NCBI RefSeq assembly: GCF_002157835.1
Contig: NZ_CP020809.1
Location: forward strand, 6,820,001-6,884,000
Direction: 5' to 3'
Length of the DNA: 64,000 nt
From: Mycobacterium dioxanotrophicus
GTDB lineage: Bacteria > Actinomycetota > Actinomycetes > Mycobacteriales > Mycobacteriaceae
Shown here: one piece after another, positions 10,601-19,578 of the stretch
How positions within the stretch are numbered: the stretch's first letter is position 1
How the letters are laid out: the number at the start of each line of letters is the position of its first letter
The notes under the pieces: model-generated
Told to the model about the DNA's origin: nothing
Seen by the model: only the letters and a program-made list of their open reading frames with translations
Database searches by the model: none
Position numbers and translations under genes: made by a program

Positions 10601-11625
10601 CGGTGGATCACCGTGACGCCCGCGAGGCCGGGACGCCGGGCGATGTCGTCCGGATCGGCATCAGCATCGTCGAGAATCACCAGCAGATGCTTGGCGGCCA
10701 GGTCCGTTTCCCCCGGGAACGGCGACCGGTCACCCAAGGCCGGTTGCAGCAGGGCACGCAGCTCGGCTGCGTTGTCGGCGAGGTAGCGGGCCGGGCCGAC
10801 ACCGTCGGCCTGCCCCGGAATGTCGACATGCGGAAGCCATTTCAGCCACGACCAGTCCTCGGAGTCGACGCCGGGCGAGGCCAGCGCGACACCGAGCATG
10901 GTGGGGTCATGCCAGGTCACGGCCTGGGCGATCCAGGCTCGCACCGCCGCGCGCACGTCCTCGTCATCGCCGATGACGGTGATGCGGGCGAGCTTGGTGA
11001 CGTCGATGCCGGTCGGAGCGTCACGGACCGTGCGCTGCACATCAAGCAGACCGCGAAGGGTGCTGTGCGACACCGGTTCCAGGTCGATCTCGTCGACAGT
11101 GTCCTTGACCCGAATCGCGGCATCCAGTGGGACATCGTGCAATCCGGCGCGTAACACCAGGAAGTCGCGGTCGCGGGGGTCGCGCTCCCACTGTCTGCGC
11201 GTGCCGGGGATGGTGGCCAGCACGTCGGGCGCCGGATGCGACCACTCCAGTGCCGCACGCTGTTCGGCGGCGTGGGCGCGGACGTTGTCACGGACCACCG
11301 ACAGGTAGCGCAGGTAGTCGGCGCGCTCGGCATCCACCTCCTCGGTACGCATCTTGTCGCCGCCGCCGCGGTACAGCGCGGTGGCCGCCAACAACATCAC
11401 GAACGGGAAGAACAAGATGGTCGGCGAGATCAGCCGCATGCCGGTCGCCACCAGCGCCACGATGATGCCGACGATCAGGATGACGATCAGGTACGGCAGC
11501 ACCCGGCGCAGCAACGACGGCGGAACCACCCGCGGTAGTTCCGGCGGCGGCTCGATGGTGATGGTGCCCTTGCGGGTGGTCGGCGGCGCGACGCGGCGCC
11601 GGTGCTCGAAGATCAACCTGCTCAT
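7648..11625 (-). CDS. eccC3: ESX-3 FtsK/SpoIIIE-type ATPase EccC3
   Basis: The 1325-residue motor of ESX-3. Two N-terminal transmembrane helices (about residues 38-85) anchor three ATPase domains in the cytosol, with P-loops [10 protein letters not shown] (about 478), [10 protein letters not shown] (about 827) and [10 protein letters not shown] (about 1097). All three Walker A lysines are present. In the family the first domain powers transport and the last binds the C-terminal signal of substrates. I chose the ATG at 11625 ([10 protein letters not shown]), which overlaps the eccB3 stop as ATGA. The longer open frame (to 11739) would add 38 residues overlapping eccB3 and is unlikely. Confidence 0.96.
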   Translation of the reverse strand: MSRLIFEHRRRVAPPTTRKGTITIEPPPELPRVVPPSLLRRVLPYLIVILIVGIIVALVATGMRLISPTILFFPFVMLLAATALYRGGGDKMRTEEVDAERADYLRYLSVVRDNVRAHAAEQRAALEWSHPAPDVLATIPGTRRQWERDPRDRDFLVLRAGLHDVPLDAAIRVKDTVDEIDLEPVSHSTLRGLLDVQRTVRDAPTGIDVTKLARITVIGDDEDVRAAVRAWIAQAVTWHDPTMLGVALASPGVDSEDWSWLKWLPHVDIPGQADGVGPARYLADNAAELRALLQPALGDRSPFPGETDLAAKHLLVILDDADADPDDIARRPGLAGVTVIHRSAELPNREQYPDPERPVLRIVDGRIERWQSNGWQPYVDRADKMPAAEAAHIARRLSRWDSNPGYVRSTSTGGATFTTLLDIPDASALDVAGLWAPRPRDEELRVPIGVTATGEPLYFDLKDEAEGGMGPHGLMIGMTGSGKSQTLMSILLALLTTHSADRLIVIYADFKGEAGADIFRNFPQVVAVISNMAEKRSLAERFADTLRGEVARREQMLKEAGRRVQNSAFNSVTEYEAAIAAGHDLPPMPTLFVVADEFTLMLADHPEYAELFDYVARKGRSFRIHILFASQTLDVGRIKDIDKNTSYRIGLKVASPSISRQIIGVEDAYHIESGRDHKGEGFLVPAPGAVPIKFRSTYVDGIYDPPKVEKSIVVRALPQPALFTASRVEPEPDTVVVTGGDTDELAALPPRKLITTIGDQLAQFGPHAPKLWLPPLDEAIPLDDVLARTGIDAGQLRWPLGEIDKPFEMRRDALVFDANSSAANVLIHGGPRSGKSTALQTFILSAAALHTPREVTFYCLDYGGGQLAGLQDLAHVGSVATPLEPERIRRTFGELEQLLRARQQQASVSRQGAYADGYGAVFLVVDNLYAFSRDNTDTFNTRNPLLAKVTELVNTGLAYGIHVVITTPNWLEVPLAMRDGLGLRLELKLHDAHDSIVRVVGALRRPAESVPADQPGRGLTMAAEHFLFAAPSLTDIAVINARHPGVSAPPVRLLPAELSPAAVAPLYPAPETVVIGQREEDLAPVAIDFANNPLLTVFGDSKSGKTTLLRHIIRTIRENSQPDEIAFTVVDRRLHLVDEPLFADNEYTANIDRVLPAMLGLSALIEKRRPPAGLSPQELSGWGYTGHTHYLIVDDVDQIPDAPAVSGPFAGQRPWTNVVGLLAEASDLGLRVIVTARATGSAHAVMTAPLLRRLNDLQATTLMLSGNPADSGKIRGHRFARFPAGRGMLLGDGDAPEFVQLVNPFGADSALSANNGTTTRGKEYR

Positions 11626-13175
11626 CGTGTCGCCTCCTGGCGCGCGGAATTGGAGTCGGGCGACAGGGTGTCGTGTGCCACCAGCGCGTCGCCGCGGGAC
11701 AGGGTTGGGCCGGCCGCGAACTGGGCCAGCACCGACCACGGGATGGGCAGGGCAGGGTTGTGCAGGCCCAGTGCGCCAACGACTTTGTCGTCACCGGCGG
11801 TTTCGATGCCGTAGCGCACACCGGTATCGCTGATCCAGAACAACGAGCCTGCCGTCGGTGAGCCCGGTTCGGCGCCCACGGTCTGGACGAAGTAGCCGGT
11901 GCCCGGGGTCAGTGCGACGCGGTCGGCCGCGCCGTTGTTTCCTGCCCCGACGAGGTCGACGGGGTGCAGCCCGTCGGGCAGCGGCAGCGTCGCACCCGAT
12001 AGCAGGGTCAGCGAACTCTCGGTCGCCCCAGCGGGTTTCGTCCACTTGGCACACGTGACCGGATCCGCTGAGGCCTGCACCAGATGGATCGGCTGCCCGG
12101 GGAAGGCTGCGGTGTCGATGGCGCGGGAAACCGGCGCCGCGGCGACCACGTCAGCGCCCAACCGTGGCGGCTGTTCGAGCCCGTAGGAGTCGGTGTTGCG
12201 CAGGATCGCGGCCAGTACCGGCGACACCGGCTGCAGGCCATCGGCCAGCACCGCGTAGTAACGCAGGCTGTTGTCTGCGGCGAACGCGGTCACCACGGCG
12301 CCGACCGGCACCGGGATCGGCAGTTCGAAGTGCGGGGCTGCACCGGCATCGGCGATGGCGGGTGCGGCGAGCGTAGGAGCCTCGGGGATCGCGTTGACCA
12401 GTCCGGCCGCGATCGGGCGAGGTACCGCGACGTCGGCGCCGAGGCCCAGCGCCTCGGTGACGGCACGGTTTCCCACGTCGATCGGGCTGCGCTTGCCGCC
12501 CCACAGCAGCCAGTCCCCCGGGTTCGGACCGGAGCTGTTGTGCACCAGCACACCCCGGTCGGCAGGCAGCGACACCGCGCGTTCACCGCCGGCGTCGGGT
12601 CGACCGGCCAGCACCGTCACACCGGTATTGAGGCCTGAAACTGATTCGCACACAGTCCAATCCGAATCCTTGGCGGTGGTCTGCACCATCCGCTCAGGAG
12701 CACCCGGAATGCCGAGGAGGTTGCCCCGCGGATACTTGTCGATCTCGCTGGTCTTGACCGTGGTGGGATTGTCCGCGGCGCCGGCGATCAGCCGGGCCGA
12801 GGTCAGGTTCAGCACGGGATGCAGTTGCTCACCGACCAGCACGTAGAGCGCCGCGGTGGATCGGTCGGCGAGCACCTTGTCGTGGCCCGCGACCCCACCG
12901 GGACGAATGAGCGAGAAGACGAAACAGCCGATCAGGCCGGTGGCGACGATCAGCGCGCCGGTCACCACGGCCCGGCTCTGCGTGCGCAGTGGGTCGACCA
13001 GCATGCGGGTGTCGTGCAGCGCGACGCCGGATGCGATGCGGCGCATGATGAATCGCCATCCGGTCACCTGGTGGCGGGTGACGAAGCCGCGGCGATACTG
13101 CACCCGGTCGGGGTTCTCGTTGGCCGGGGTGCGGGAACTGAACGAACGTCGATCCTCCGAACCTGGCGCGGTCAT
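11622..13175 (-). CDS. eccB3: ESX-3 type VII secretion protein EccB3
   Basis: A 517-residue single-pass membrane protein. A basic cytosolic N terminus ([17 protein letters not shown]) is followed by one transmembrane helix (about residues 70-90), then a large periplasmic domain of repeated segments typical of EccB. In the ESX complex the periplasmic domains of EccB gather MycP. It overlaps eccA3 and eccC3 by ATGA at both ends, so stoichiometric coupled translation is likely. Confidence 0.95.
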   Translation of the reverse strand: MTAPGSEDRRSFSSRTPANENPDRVQYRRGFVTRHQVTGWRFIMRRIASGVALHDTRMLVDPLRTQSRAVVTGALIVATGLIGCFVFSLIRPGGVAGHDKVLADRSTAALYVLVGEQLHPVLNLTSARLIAGAADNPTTVKTSEIDKYPRGNLLGIPGAPERMVQTTAKDSDWTVCESVSGLNTGVTVLAGRPDAGGERAVSLPADRGVLVHNSSGPNPGDWLLWGGKRSPIDVGNRAVTEALGLGADVAVPRPIAAGLVNAIPEAPTLAAPAIADAGAAPHFELPIPVPVGAVVTAFAADNSLRYYAVLADGLQPVSPVLAAILRNTDSYGLEQPPRLGADVVAAAPVSRAIDTAAFPGQPIHLVQASADPVTCAKWTKPAGATESSLTLLSGATLPLPDGLHPVDLVGAGNNGAADRVALTPGTGYFVQTVGAEPGSPTAGSLFWISDTGVRYGIETAGDDKVVGALGLHNPALPIPWSVLAQFAAGPTLSRGDALVAHDTLSPDSNSARQEATR

Positions 13176-15019
13176 TCGGGCACCGTCAAACCGAGGCCAC
13201 GCAGCAGCGGGGCGGCCGAGTTACGGACGTCACCGGCCGTGATCGTCATCATCTCCTCGTCGGTGAAGTCATCGGATTCCAAGTGGTCCAACCGGTATTC
13301 GCGTTCCTCCTCGGAACGTTCGACCAGGTTGCGGACGAAGCGGCCGTTGCCCGCGATGTCGAGGCTGCGTCGCGGCACGCCGTTGGCGTCGGGCGTGGTG
13401 GCCTGGGCCAGGTGGCCGAACAGCTTTTCCATGTCGTCGTGGGCGGCGGCCTCGAACAGGCTGTCGCGCTTCTCTGCCATCCGGACGGCGATCTCCACCA
13501 GTTCCGACGAGCTGTACGACGGGAAGTCGATGCTGCGCGTAAAGCGCGACCGCAGACCCTCGTTGGTGTCCAGAAAGTTGTCCAGATCCTTGCGGTAACC
13601 CGCGACGATCACCACCAGGCGGTCGCGGTCGTTCTCCATCCGGGCCAGCAGCGTGTCGATGGCAACCAGGCCGAAGTCGTTCTTGGCGCCCGTGGAGACC
13701 AGGGCGTACGCCTCGTCGAGGAACAGCACGCCGTCCAGAGCACTGTCGATGATCGCGTTGGTCTTGGCCTCGGTCTCACCGATGTGCTGGCCGATCAGGT
13801 CGGCGCGGTGCACCTCGCGGACGGTTTCCTTCTTCAAAAGACCGAGGCCGCAATAGATTTTGGCGACCACGCGGGCAATGGTGGTCTTACCGGTTCCCGG
13901 TGGGCCTGCGAACACCAGGTGATTGGTGCGTTGCGCGACAGCCAGGCCCCGTTCCTGACGCCGGATGGCCATGGCCACCGAACTCTTGAGCCGGGCCACC
14001 TGAAACTTCACTTCTTCCAGACCGATGAATTCGGCGAGTTCGGCCTCGGCCTCGATCAGCAGGTGTGCCTTGCGTTCCTTGGCGCCCGGGTCGACGAACT
14101 CATCCTCGGTCGGCTCGGTCTCCGCATCCCATGGGTCGCTGCGCGCGTCGATGCGCGCCGACGTGGTGGTCACCAGACCGAATGTCGGGTCCAGCAGCGC
14201 CTCTTCGACCTGCGTGTTCTCCGGGTGCGCGGCGAACAGATCCTGCAGGACATCGTTGGCGTCCTCGTCCTCGCCCTGGCCGCGCAAGGTCAGGGCCTTG
14301 GCCAGCGCGCCGTCGACGGCGGCCACCGCGACCGGGCCGGACGGATCCTCCAGGTACGACAGCGCGGGCGCGAACATGCCCAGCCGGGCCAATGCGATAC
14401 CCAAGGTGGTCCTGGTCGCATGCGCGGTCACGTCATCGAGGGACTCGTCGGTCACCACGGGGGTGAGCAGGCGCACGACGTCAGACCAGCGCTGCGCGCG
14501 GTGGTTGATCGCGACCCGTAGCCAGCGCGCGCTGAACCAGCCCGGCCGTCGCGTCAGCACCTCGTCGACCAGCGCGTCGGCCTCGGCCAAGTCACCGGCC
14601 TCGCAGCGCAGTGCGGCGTACGCGAGCTGGAAGTCGTCCGCGTCGATGGCCCGGAATGCCAAATACAGCCCGGTGTCGTAGGTGAATCCGAGGTCGCCCG
14701 CGGCGAGATCGATCTCACGCTGCAGTCGGCCTGCGCTCGCCACCGTGCGCCACACCGAGTCGATGACGGGAGCCGACACGTCGCCCGCGGCGGCGAGCCC
14801 GATCCAGGCGTCACAGTGGTCGTGCGCGATGTGCGTCAGCCCGGCAAACCCGGACCGGGCGGCAGCCAGATCGGCCGGGCGCTGCCGGTCGTTGACCGTC
14901 AGGCCGAGCGCTCGACAGCATGTGGCAAATCGGCTGACCACATCGCGGTCGAGCCTGGGCGCTCCCTGAACTGGAGCGGCGAGCGTGTCACTACCCATAT
15001 GCGTGCACGGAAGCGACAT
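13172..15019 (-). CDS. eccA3: ESX-3 cytosolic AAA+ ATPase EccA3
   Basis: A 615-residue protein with an N-terminal helical TPR-like half and a C-terminal CbxX/CfxQ-type AAA+ domain: Walker A GPPGTGKTT near residue 370 and Walker B VLFLDEAYAL near 430. EccA proteins act in the cytosol on ESX substrates or their chaperones. It is the first gene of the operon. The ATG at 15019 has a GGGAGAGAG-type ribosome site about 10 bases upstream. A second ATG seven codons later lacks one. The IdeR-like sites at 15053-15084 lie directly upstream. Confidence 0.95.
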   Translation of the reverse strand: MSLPCTHMGSDTLAAPVQGAPRLDRDVVSRFATCCRALGLTVNDRQRPADLAAARSGFAGLTHIAHDHCDAWIGLAAAGDVSAPVIDSVWRTVASAGRLQREIDLAAGDLGFTYDTGLYLAFRAIDADDFQLAYAALRCEAGDLAEADALVDEVLTRRPGWFSARWLRVAINHRAQRWSDVVRLLTPVVTDESLDDVTAHATRTTLGIALARLGMFAPALSYLEDPSGPVAVAAVDGALAKALTLRGQGEDEDANDVLQDLFAAHPENTQVEEALLDPTFGLVTTTSARIDARSDPWDAETEPTEDEFVDPGAKERKAHLLIEAEAELAEFIGLEEVKFQVARLKSSVAMAIRRQERGLAVAQRTNHLVFAGPPGTGKTTIARVVAKIYCGLGLLKKETVREVHRADLIGQHIGETEAKTNAIIDSALDGVLFLDEAYALVSTGAKNDFGLVAIDTLLARMENDRDRLVVIVAGYRKDLDNFLDTNEGLRSRFTRSIDFPSYSSSELVEIAVRMAEKRDSLFEAAAHDDMEKLFGHLAQATTPDANGVPRRSLDIAGNGRFVRNLVERSEEEREYRLDHLESDDFTDEEMMTITAGDVRNSAAPLLRGLGLTVPE

Positions 15020-15052
15020 CCGCCCCCGTCTCTCTCCCTTATGTATGCCTAA

Positions 15053-15084
15053 GCTAACTTTCGGCTGAAGTTAGCATTGCATAA
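15053..15084 (-). promoter_or_regulatory. Candidate IdeR iron-box region upstream of the ESX-3 operon
   Basis: On the minus strand, TTATGCAATGCTAACTTCA (15084 to 15066) matches the IdeR consensus TTAGGTTAGGCTAACCTAA at 13 of 19 positions. A second, weaker match (10 of 19) adjoins it. The two share a perfect inverted repeat, GCTAACTT (15053-15060) and AAGTTAGC (15068-15075). The site lies 34-65 bases before the eccA3 start, where a promoter is expected. ESX-3 is IdeR-repressed in M. smegmatis and M. tuberculosis, which supports the reading. No Zur-like sequence was seen. Confidence 0.55.
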
Positions 15085-15129
15085 CTTAAGTGTCGAGACG
15101 CACGGTATCGGGAAGAGGCGTGAGCCCGC

Positions 15130-16029
15130 TCACTCCTTGCGAGCGGTAACCAAACTGTTCGAATCGAGCATGTGCCGAGCATCAGTGCCGGGACCAGGGA
15201 GTTCGCGACCGAGCTGGTGGATATAACCCGAAAGGCCGGTAGTGGTTGCAGTCCAGCCATGCTCGGAGAACCACTGTTCGGCGGGAGCGTGCTGTTCGTT
15301 GTAGACCAGCGAGAAGAATTCAGTCTCCTGACCAGAGACGCGGCCCTCGGCACGCTTGGCCTCGAACACCTCGCGGTCCATGGGCACCGCCTCTTCGACG
15401 GCGACGAAGCTGCCTGGGGCCGCCAGCGCGTCGATACCGGCGAACAGCTGTTCTTGCGCGGCCGCAGGCAAATAGATCAGCAGACCCTCGGCAATCCACG
15501 CCGACGGCTTCGACGGGTCGAAGCCGTGGCTGCGCAACGCCTGCGGCCAGTCATCGCGCAAATCGATCGCGATCTCGCGGCGCTCGGCCGTCGGAGTGTC
15601 ACCGTGGCTGTCCATCGTCTCGCGCTTGAACTGCAGCACCCGTGGCCGGTCAAGTTCGTAGACGACAGTGCCCGCGGGCCAGGACAACCGGTATGCCCGG
15701 GAATCCAGGCCCGCCGCCAGCAGCACGATCTGCTGGACACCGGCCTGCGCGACGCCCTGAAAGTAGTCATCGAAGTACCGCGTGCGGGCGCCCTGGAAGT
15801 TGACGAAGTGTCCGCCCCACTCGGTGCGCAGCGGGAAGTCCGCATCGGCGTCGTCGAGTGCCGCCGCTGCATCGCCGCCTGCGGCACGACAGAACACTTC
15901 GGCATACCGGTCGACAGCCAGCGGATCAGGTTTCTGTGCTTCCAAAGCCCTTGCTGCGGCTACGAACAACGCGGTCTGGCCGACGCTGGTGGAGATGTCC
16001 CAGGTGTCTTTATCGGTGCGGCTGCTCAC
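15130..16029 (-). CDS. SAM-dependent methyltransferase, UPF0677/leucine carboxyl methyltransferase-like family
   Basis: A 299-residue enzyme of the large mycobacterial family exemplified by Rv0281, which lies at the same place beside ESX-3 in M. tuberculosis. Visible marks are the SAM-binding motif [14 protein letters not shown], the [12 protein letters not shown] strand, the IAIDLRDDW motif and [11 protein letters not shown]. The natural substrate is unknown, and the family is often listed as putative O-methyltransferases. I chose the GTG at 16029 ([10 protein letters not shown]). The frame continues upstream through the next gene's region without homology. It is 110 bases upstream of eccA3 and on the same strand. 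Confidence 0.86.
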   Translation of the reverse strand: MSSRTDKDTWDISTSVGQTALFVAAARALEAQKPDPLAVDRYAEVFCRAAGGDAAAALDDADADFPLRTEWGGHFVNFQGARTRYFDDYFQGVAQAGVQQIVLLAAGLDSRAYRLSWPAGTVVYELDRPRVLQFKRETMDSHGDTPTAERREIAIDLRDDWPQALRSHGFDPSKPSAWIAEGLLIYLPAAAQEQLFAGIDALAAPGSFVAVEEAVPMDREVFEAKRAEGRVSGQETEFFSLVYNEQHAPAEQWFSEHGWTATTTGLSGYIHQLGRELPGPGTDARHMLDSNSLVTARKE

Positions 16030-16064
16030 GGCCGCGAGAGTACGCGCCGAACCTGACAAGCCTC

Positions 16065-16967
16065 CTACACCAGCGGCCGTCCCGTCCGGATGCGCCAGTT
16101 CAGTTCCAGCAGTAGCGCGTTGAACGGGAACTGCCGCACCACCCGCGGCAGCACGTGGTTGACGGTACGCAGAACGGCGATGAGCCTGTCGAACCGGCGC
16201 TGCCGTCGCGCATCCCACGGCAACCGCATCTCGTCGCGGAACCGTTGCGGCAGAAAGCCGGTGGTGATCAACAGGGCCGTGCCCTCCGACGCCCGCCGCA
16301 GCGGGCCGGGCAAGGTCACTCCGCGCAACCGGGCGACCGCGATCGGATACAGGTAGTCCCGCACGGCATCGTCGATGTGCACCTGCTCCAGCGACTCCTG
16401 CCAATACCGATCGAACGCCGCTCGGTCGGCCGGCCACATCTCGGGCGGCACCTGCAGCGTCGTACCCAGCGTGACGCCTTCCCGGTAGTGCCGGTCGGCG
16501 GTCTCGTCGTCCATCTCCCCCACGAACATCCGGTACACGTCGACGGCCCCCTTGTAGAGACACGCGGCCACCCACAGCTGCAGCCCTTTGTCGAACGCGT
16601 TGTACTGCACCGGGCTGTCCTCGGTCGAGTACACCTGCGCGTGCGCCTTGTTCACCGCCCGCCGGAACGCCGCCTTCTGCTGCTCGGTGCCCCGGGTCGC
16701 CACCGCAAGGTAGGTGAAGGTGGTGCGGGCCCGCTTGATCGGGTGCCGGTCGACGCGTCCGCTCTCGACCCGGCTCTCCATCACGCCGTAGCCGACGCCG
16801 GGCCGCGCGAGCTGCATGATCACGTTCGCCGGACCGGCCAGCAGGGCGACACCCATCAGACCGTCGTCGATGGTGGCACCAAGCCTGCGTCGCCGGGCCG
16901 CGTGCGTGGGACGTGCCGGCTCGTCCATGGCGCGCTCGACATGCAGGATCGGCTCGTCGACCGTCAT
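16065..16967 (-). CDS. MpaB/DUF2236 family oxygenase-like protein
   Basis: A 300-residue protein of the MpaB (DUF2236) family, which includes latex-clearing rubber oxygenase and the mycophenolic acid enzyme MpaB. Several members bind haem b. Family-like stretches are [34 protein letters not shown] and [13 protein letters not shown]. The substrate cannot be told. The ATG at 16967 follows an AGGGG ribosome site. It is divergent from a TetR gene, and an operator-like set of TGTCA repeats lies between them, so the TetR protein probably represses it. Confidence 0.8.
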   Translation of the reverse strand: MTVDEPILHVERAMDEPARPTHAARRRRLGATIDDGLMGVALLAGPANVIMQLARPGVGYGVMESRVESGRVDRHPIKRARTTFTYLAVATRGTEQQKAAFRRAVNKAHAQVYSTEDSPVQYNAFDKGLQLWVAACLYKGAVDVYRMFVGEMDDETADRHYREGVTLGTTLQVPPEMWPADRAAFDRYWQESLEQVHIDDAVRDYLYPIAVARLRGVTLPGPLRRASEGTALLITTGFLPQRFRDEMRLPWDARRQRRFDRLIAVLRTVNHVLPRVVRQFPFNALLLELNWRIRTGRPLV

Positions 16968-17022
16968 GATCACCCCTGTCGCAAAGTTGAGAACGTCTGT
17001 TTCCTGATATTGGCGGGGCGTC

Positions 17023-17061
17023 TGACAGGTGTCAAGATGTGTCACGATATCTGCGTGACAC
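17023..17061. promoter_or_regulatory. Operator-like inverted repeats between the MpaB-type gene and tetR
   Basis: Two adjacent dyads share the TGTCA/TGACA half-site. TGACAGGTGTCA lies at 17023-17034. A perfect 7-bp inverted repeat, GTGTCAC (17039-17045) and GTGACAC (17055-17061), has a 9-base spacer. This arrangement suits a TetR dimer pair binding its own divergent promoter. The second dyad overlaps the first codons of the TetR frame when the upstream ATG is used, which may argue for the GTG at 17055 as the true start. Confidence 0.6.
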
Positions 17062-17684
17062 CGGTCCGGCCCTACCGCGGCATCGACGCAACCGCTCGCC
17101 TCGCGCAGCGTCGTCGTCAATTGCTGACGGCTGGGCTCGATCTGCTCGGTGCAGAAGGCGCCGAGTCCACCGACCTGACGGTGCGCGCAGTCTGCGGCCA
17201 GGCTGGACTGGCCGCGAGGTACTTCTACGAGAGCTTCACCGACAAGGACCACTTCGTCGCCGCGGTGTACGACTGGGTCATCGGAGACATCGCCACCTCC
17301 ACCCAGGCCGTCGTGGCGGCCGCACCGCTGGCCGAACAGACCGGCGCCGCGATGCGCAACATTGTGCGAACCATCGCCGAGGACCCGCGGGTGGGCAGGC
17401 TCTTGTTCAGCAGCGAACTCGCCAACGAGATGCTGGCCCGCAAACGGGTCGAATCGACCACGTTCTTCGCCATGCTGCTCGGCCAGCACGCCGAGGCCGC
17501 GCTCAACCTCGAAGAAAACGAACATCTGAGAGCCACAGCCCATTTCGCGGTCGGCGGGGTGGCCCAGACCATCAGCGCATGGCTCGCGGGCGAGCTACGG
17601 CTGAGCCCAGAGCAACTCGTCGAGCAGCTGCGGTCGATGCTCGACGGGCTGGCCGGCATCGAGTCGCAGCGAAAGGTGCCGTGA
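17037..17684 (+). CDS. TetR family transcriptional regulator
   Basis: A 215-residue regulator with an N-terminal helix-turn-helix (LTVRAVCGQAGLAARYFYESF, about residues 43-63) and a ligand-binding C-terminal domain. Two starts are possible. The ATG at 17037 is preceded by AGGTG, while a GTG at 17055 would remove six residues (VTPVRPY...). The operator-like dyads overlap the first start. It is divergent from the MpaB-type oxygenase and overlaps a downstream AraC gene by GTGA, forming a two-regulator operon. It probably represses the oxygenase and itself. The ligand is unknown. Confidence 0.85.
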   Translation: MCHDICVTPVRPYRGIDATARLAQRRRQLLTAGLDLLGAEGAESTDLTVRAVCGQAGLAARYFYESFTDKDHFVAAVYDWVIGDIATSTQAVVAAAPLAEQTGAAMRNIVRTIAEDPRVGRLLFSSELANEMLARKRVESTTFFAMLLGQHAEAALNLEENEHLRATAHFAVGGVAQTISAWLAGELRLSPEQLVEQLRSMLDGLAGIESQRKVP

Positions 17685-18505
17685 GCGGGCCCCAACTGTT
17701 CCGGCCCAGCCCAGCGCTGGCATCGCACGTCGACTTCTTCGGCTACTGGGATCGCGACGGCGGCCCGACTCATCGCAGCCGCGCGCTGCCCCGCGGGGCG
17801 GCAACGGTGATCATCGACCTCAGCCCGCGCCAGCAGGTCGATTTCTATGCCGCCGACGGCACCACCCGCCTCGACGTGCCTCCGGCGTTCATCGCGGGGG
17901 CGGGCAGCATCTCCTATGTCACCCAGATCGCCACCGCGCAAACCGTTTTGACGATCCACTTTCGTCCCGGCGTGATATTCGCCGCCGAGCTGAGCGAATT
18001 GGAGAACCGCTGCGTGGGGCTGGCTGATGTCTGGGGTGCCGCCGGAGCCGAGCTGCACGACCGGCTGCTCGATGCATCCTCGGTGGCGTCCCGCATCGCA
18101 CTCATGGAACAGTTTTTGCTGCCCAGGATCCGGCCGCGGCATGCAGGGATGAGCGCGGTGCTCGACGCCGCCGAACGCGATCCGTCGATGCGTGTCGCAC
18201 AAGCCGTTGCGCTGACCGGTCTTTCGCCGAAGCGACTGATCGGGCTGTTCCGCACCGAGGTGGGATTGACGCCCAAGGCCTACCTACGGGTGCGACGGCT
18301 GCAGGCCTCGCTGCGCCTGCTCGACCGCGGCGCGACGAGCGGCGCCGACGTCGCGGCGACCCTCGGTTACTTCGACCAAGCCCATTTCGCCCGGGAATTC
18401 CGGGAATTCACCGCGATGACACCGACGCAATATGCGCACCGGCGCATGTGGCTGCCCAGCCACGTCGGGCTCGGCCATCAGCCGGAGCGCACGGTCCTGC
18501 GGTAG
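17681..18505 (+). CDS. AraC family transcriptional regulator
   Basis: A 274-residue protein with an N-terminal sensing domain of the DUF6597-like type (FFGYWDRDG, PRGAATVIIDLSP) and a C-terminal double helix-turn-helix of AraC type (MRVAQAVALTGLSPKRLIGLF, then TLGYFDQAHFAREFREFTAMTPTQY). The GTG at 17681 overlaps the stop of the preceding TetR gene, with GAAAGG just upstream as ribosome site. Two regulators in one transcript opposite a single oxygenase is unusual. It converges on the next AraC gene with a 28-base overlap. Confidence 0.85.
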   Translation: MSGPQLFRPSPALASHVDFFGYWDRDGGPTHRSRALPRGAATVIIDLSPRQQVDFYAADGTTRLDVPPAFIAGAGSISYVTQIATAQTVLTIHFRPGVIFAAELSELENRCVGLADVWGAAGAELHDRLLDASSVASRIALMEQFLLPRIRPRHAGMSAVLDAAERDPSMRVAQAVALTGLSPKRLIGLFRTEVGLTPKAYLRVRRLQASLRLLDRGATSGADVAATLGYFDQAHFAREFREFTAMTPTQYAHRRMWLPSHVGLGHQPERTVLR

Positions 18506-19479
18506 CTACTCGGACCGCACCCGAACCAGCGGCTGCACGACCTGCTCAGCACGCTCTGCTCGGCGTAGCCGAGTTCCCGGGTCAGGTGCGACAGGCTGAT
18601 GTCGGTGTCGCACAGATAGTGTTCGGCGGTCTCGCGGCGCACACTGTCGATGAGTTCACCGAATGTGGTGTTCTCCGCGGACAATCGGCGGTGCAACGCC
18701 TTCGGATGTAGATCGAACTGGGCGGCGACCAACTCAAGACTGGCGGCTCCCGTGGGCAGGAGCTGACGCACCATGGTGCGCACGGACTGGGTCATGCCCG
18801 TGTGGCGTCCCGTGATTCCGGTCAGGTATTGCACGACCGCTTGATGAGCCAGTGCGTCCTGGGTGAGCGGACGCGCAAAATCGGCTGTGCGCACGGTGAA
18901 GCCTGCTGCGGGTTGGGCGAAATACGCCCGGCAGCCGAAATATCTCAGATAGTCCTCGGTTGCGGTCAGCGGCTCGTGTGTCAAGTGCACAGACAACGGC
19001 GCGTAGGACGCGCCCAGCAGGAACCGCAATACCCGCAGCGATACCCCGAGGGACAGTTCGGTGGTCTGCGCATGCGGCGGCGGGCGCTCGATCACGATGT
19101 CGAAGGCGTAAAACGCCTGCCCTGTGGTGGCTGCCGGCTCGAAGCGGACGGCGATGGCCGGGCTGTAGGCCGCCAGGAAGGTCTCGACGATATGGAACGC
19201 ATCGCCGACGGTGGCGGCTGTGCGGGCGGCCACCCCGAGCGGTCCCAGGATTTCAATGCCCTGTCGCAGGGCCAGCCGCCGCCCGAAATCGGTGGTCGTC
19301 GTCGCCGCGGCTGCTGTTTCGACCGCCACGATCAGGCTGCGGTAGGGCACGAACACTTCGTATTCGCCGACATCACCGGGGTCGATACCGGCGGCGTGCA
19401 GCAGCGCGACGGAGTCGCCCCCCAGCTCGTCGACCAGGCTCTGATAGCCCGACAGGGACGAGCCTCGCACCACCGACAT
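18478..19479 (-). CDS. AraC family regulator with arabinose-binding-like N-terminal domain
   Basis: A 333-residue regulator. The N-terminal ~200 residues match the AraC-type arabinose-binding domain seen in OruR/ArgR-like proteins (SLSGYQSLVDELGGD, LRQGIEILGPLGVAARTA), and the end is an AraC helix-turn-helix (QFDLHPKALHRRLSAENTTF, LTRELGYAEQSVLSRSC). The ATG at 19479 is chosen because the upstream frame reads through the divergent intergenic region. It is divergent from the amidohydrolase at 19579 and probably controls it. TGTCAA repeats cover the start region. Confidence 0.85.
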   Translation of the reverse strand: MSVVRGSSLSGYQSLVDELGGDSVALLHAAGIDPGDVGEYEVFVPYRSLIVAVETAAAATTTTDFGRRLALRQGIEILGPLGVAARTAATVGDAFHIVETFLAAYSPAIAVRFEPAATTGQAFYAFDIVIERPPPHAQTTELSLGVSLRVLRFLLGASYAPLSVHLTHEPLTATEDYLRYFGCRAYFAQPAAGFTVRTADFARPLTQDALAHQAVVQYLTGITGRHTGMTQSVRTMVRQLLPTGAASLELVAAQFDLHPKALHRRLSAENTTFGELIDSVRRETAEHYLCDTDISLSHLTRELGYAEQSVLSRSCSRWFGCGPSSYRRTVRSG

Positions 19480-19515
19480 GTCAACTAATGTCAAATAATC
19501 GTCCGCAACTGTCAA
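19479..19515. promoter_or_regulatory. Direct TGTCAA repeats in the araC/amidohydrolase intergenic region
   Basis: TGTCAA occurs at 19479-19484, 19489-19494 and 19510-19515. The first two are exactly 10 bases apart, one helical turn, as for AraC-family direct-repeat sites. On the minus strand each reads TTGACA, so one or more may instead be a -35 promoter element of the araC gene. The two readings cannot be separated by eye. Confidence 0.35.
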
Positions 19516-19578
19516 GACTGCGACGGTATCGCGGCCGCATCCTGAAGCCAACGAGGCAAACCAGGAAGGACCATCTCC

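Noticed and set aside
11626..11739. N-terminally extended EccC3
   Set aside because: The extra 38 residues overlap eccB3 and lack homology, while the ATG at 11625 forms the ATGA overlap seen throughout the operon.
15020..15129. Zur box before ESX-3
   Set aside because: I looked for a TGAAAATnATTTTCA-like dyad, known from zinc control of ESX-3 in M. tuberculosis, and found none. Iron control alone fits fast growers.
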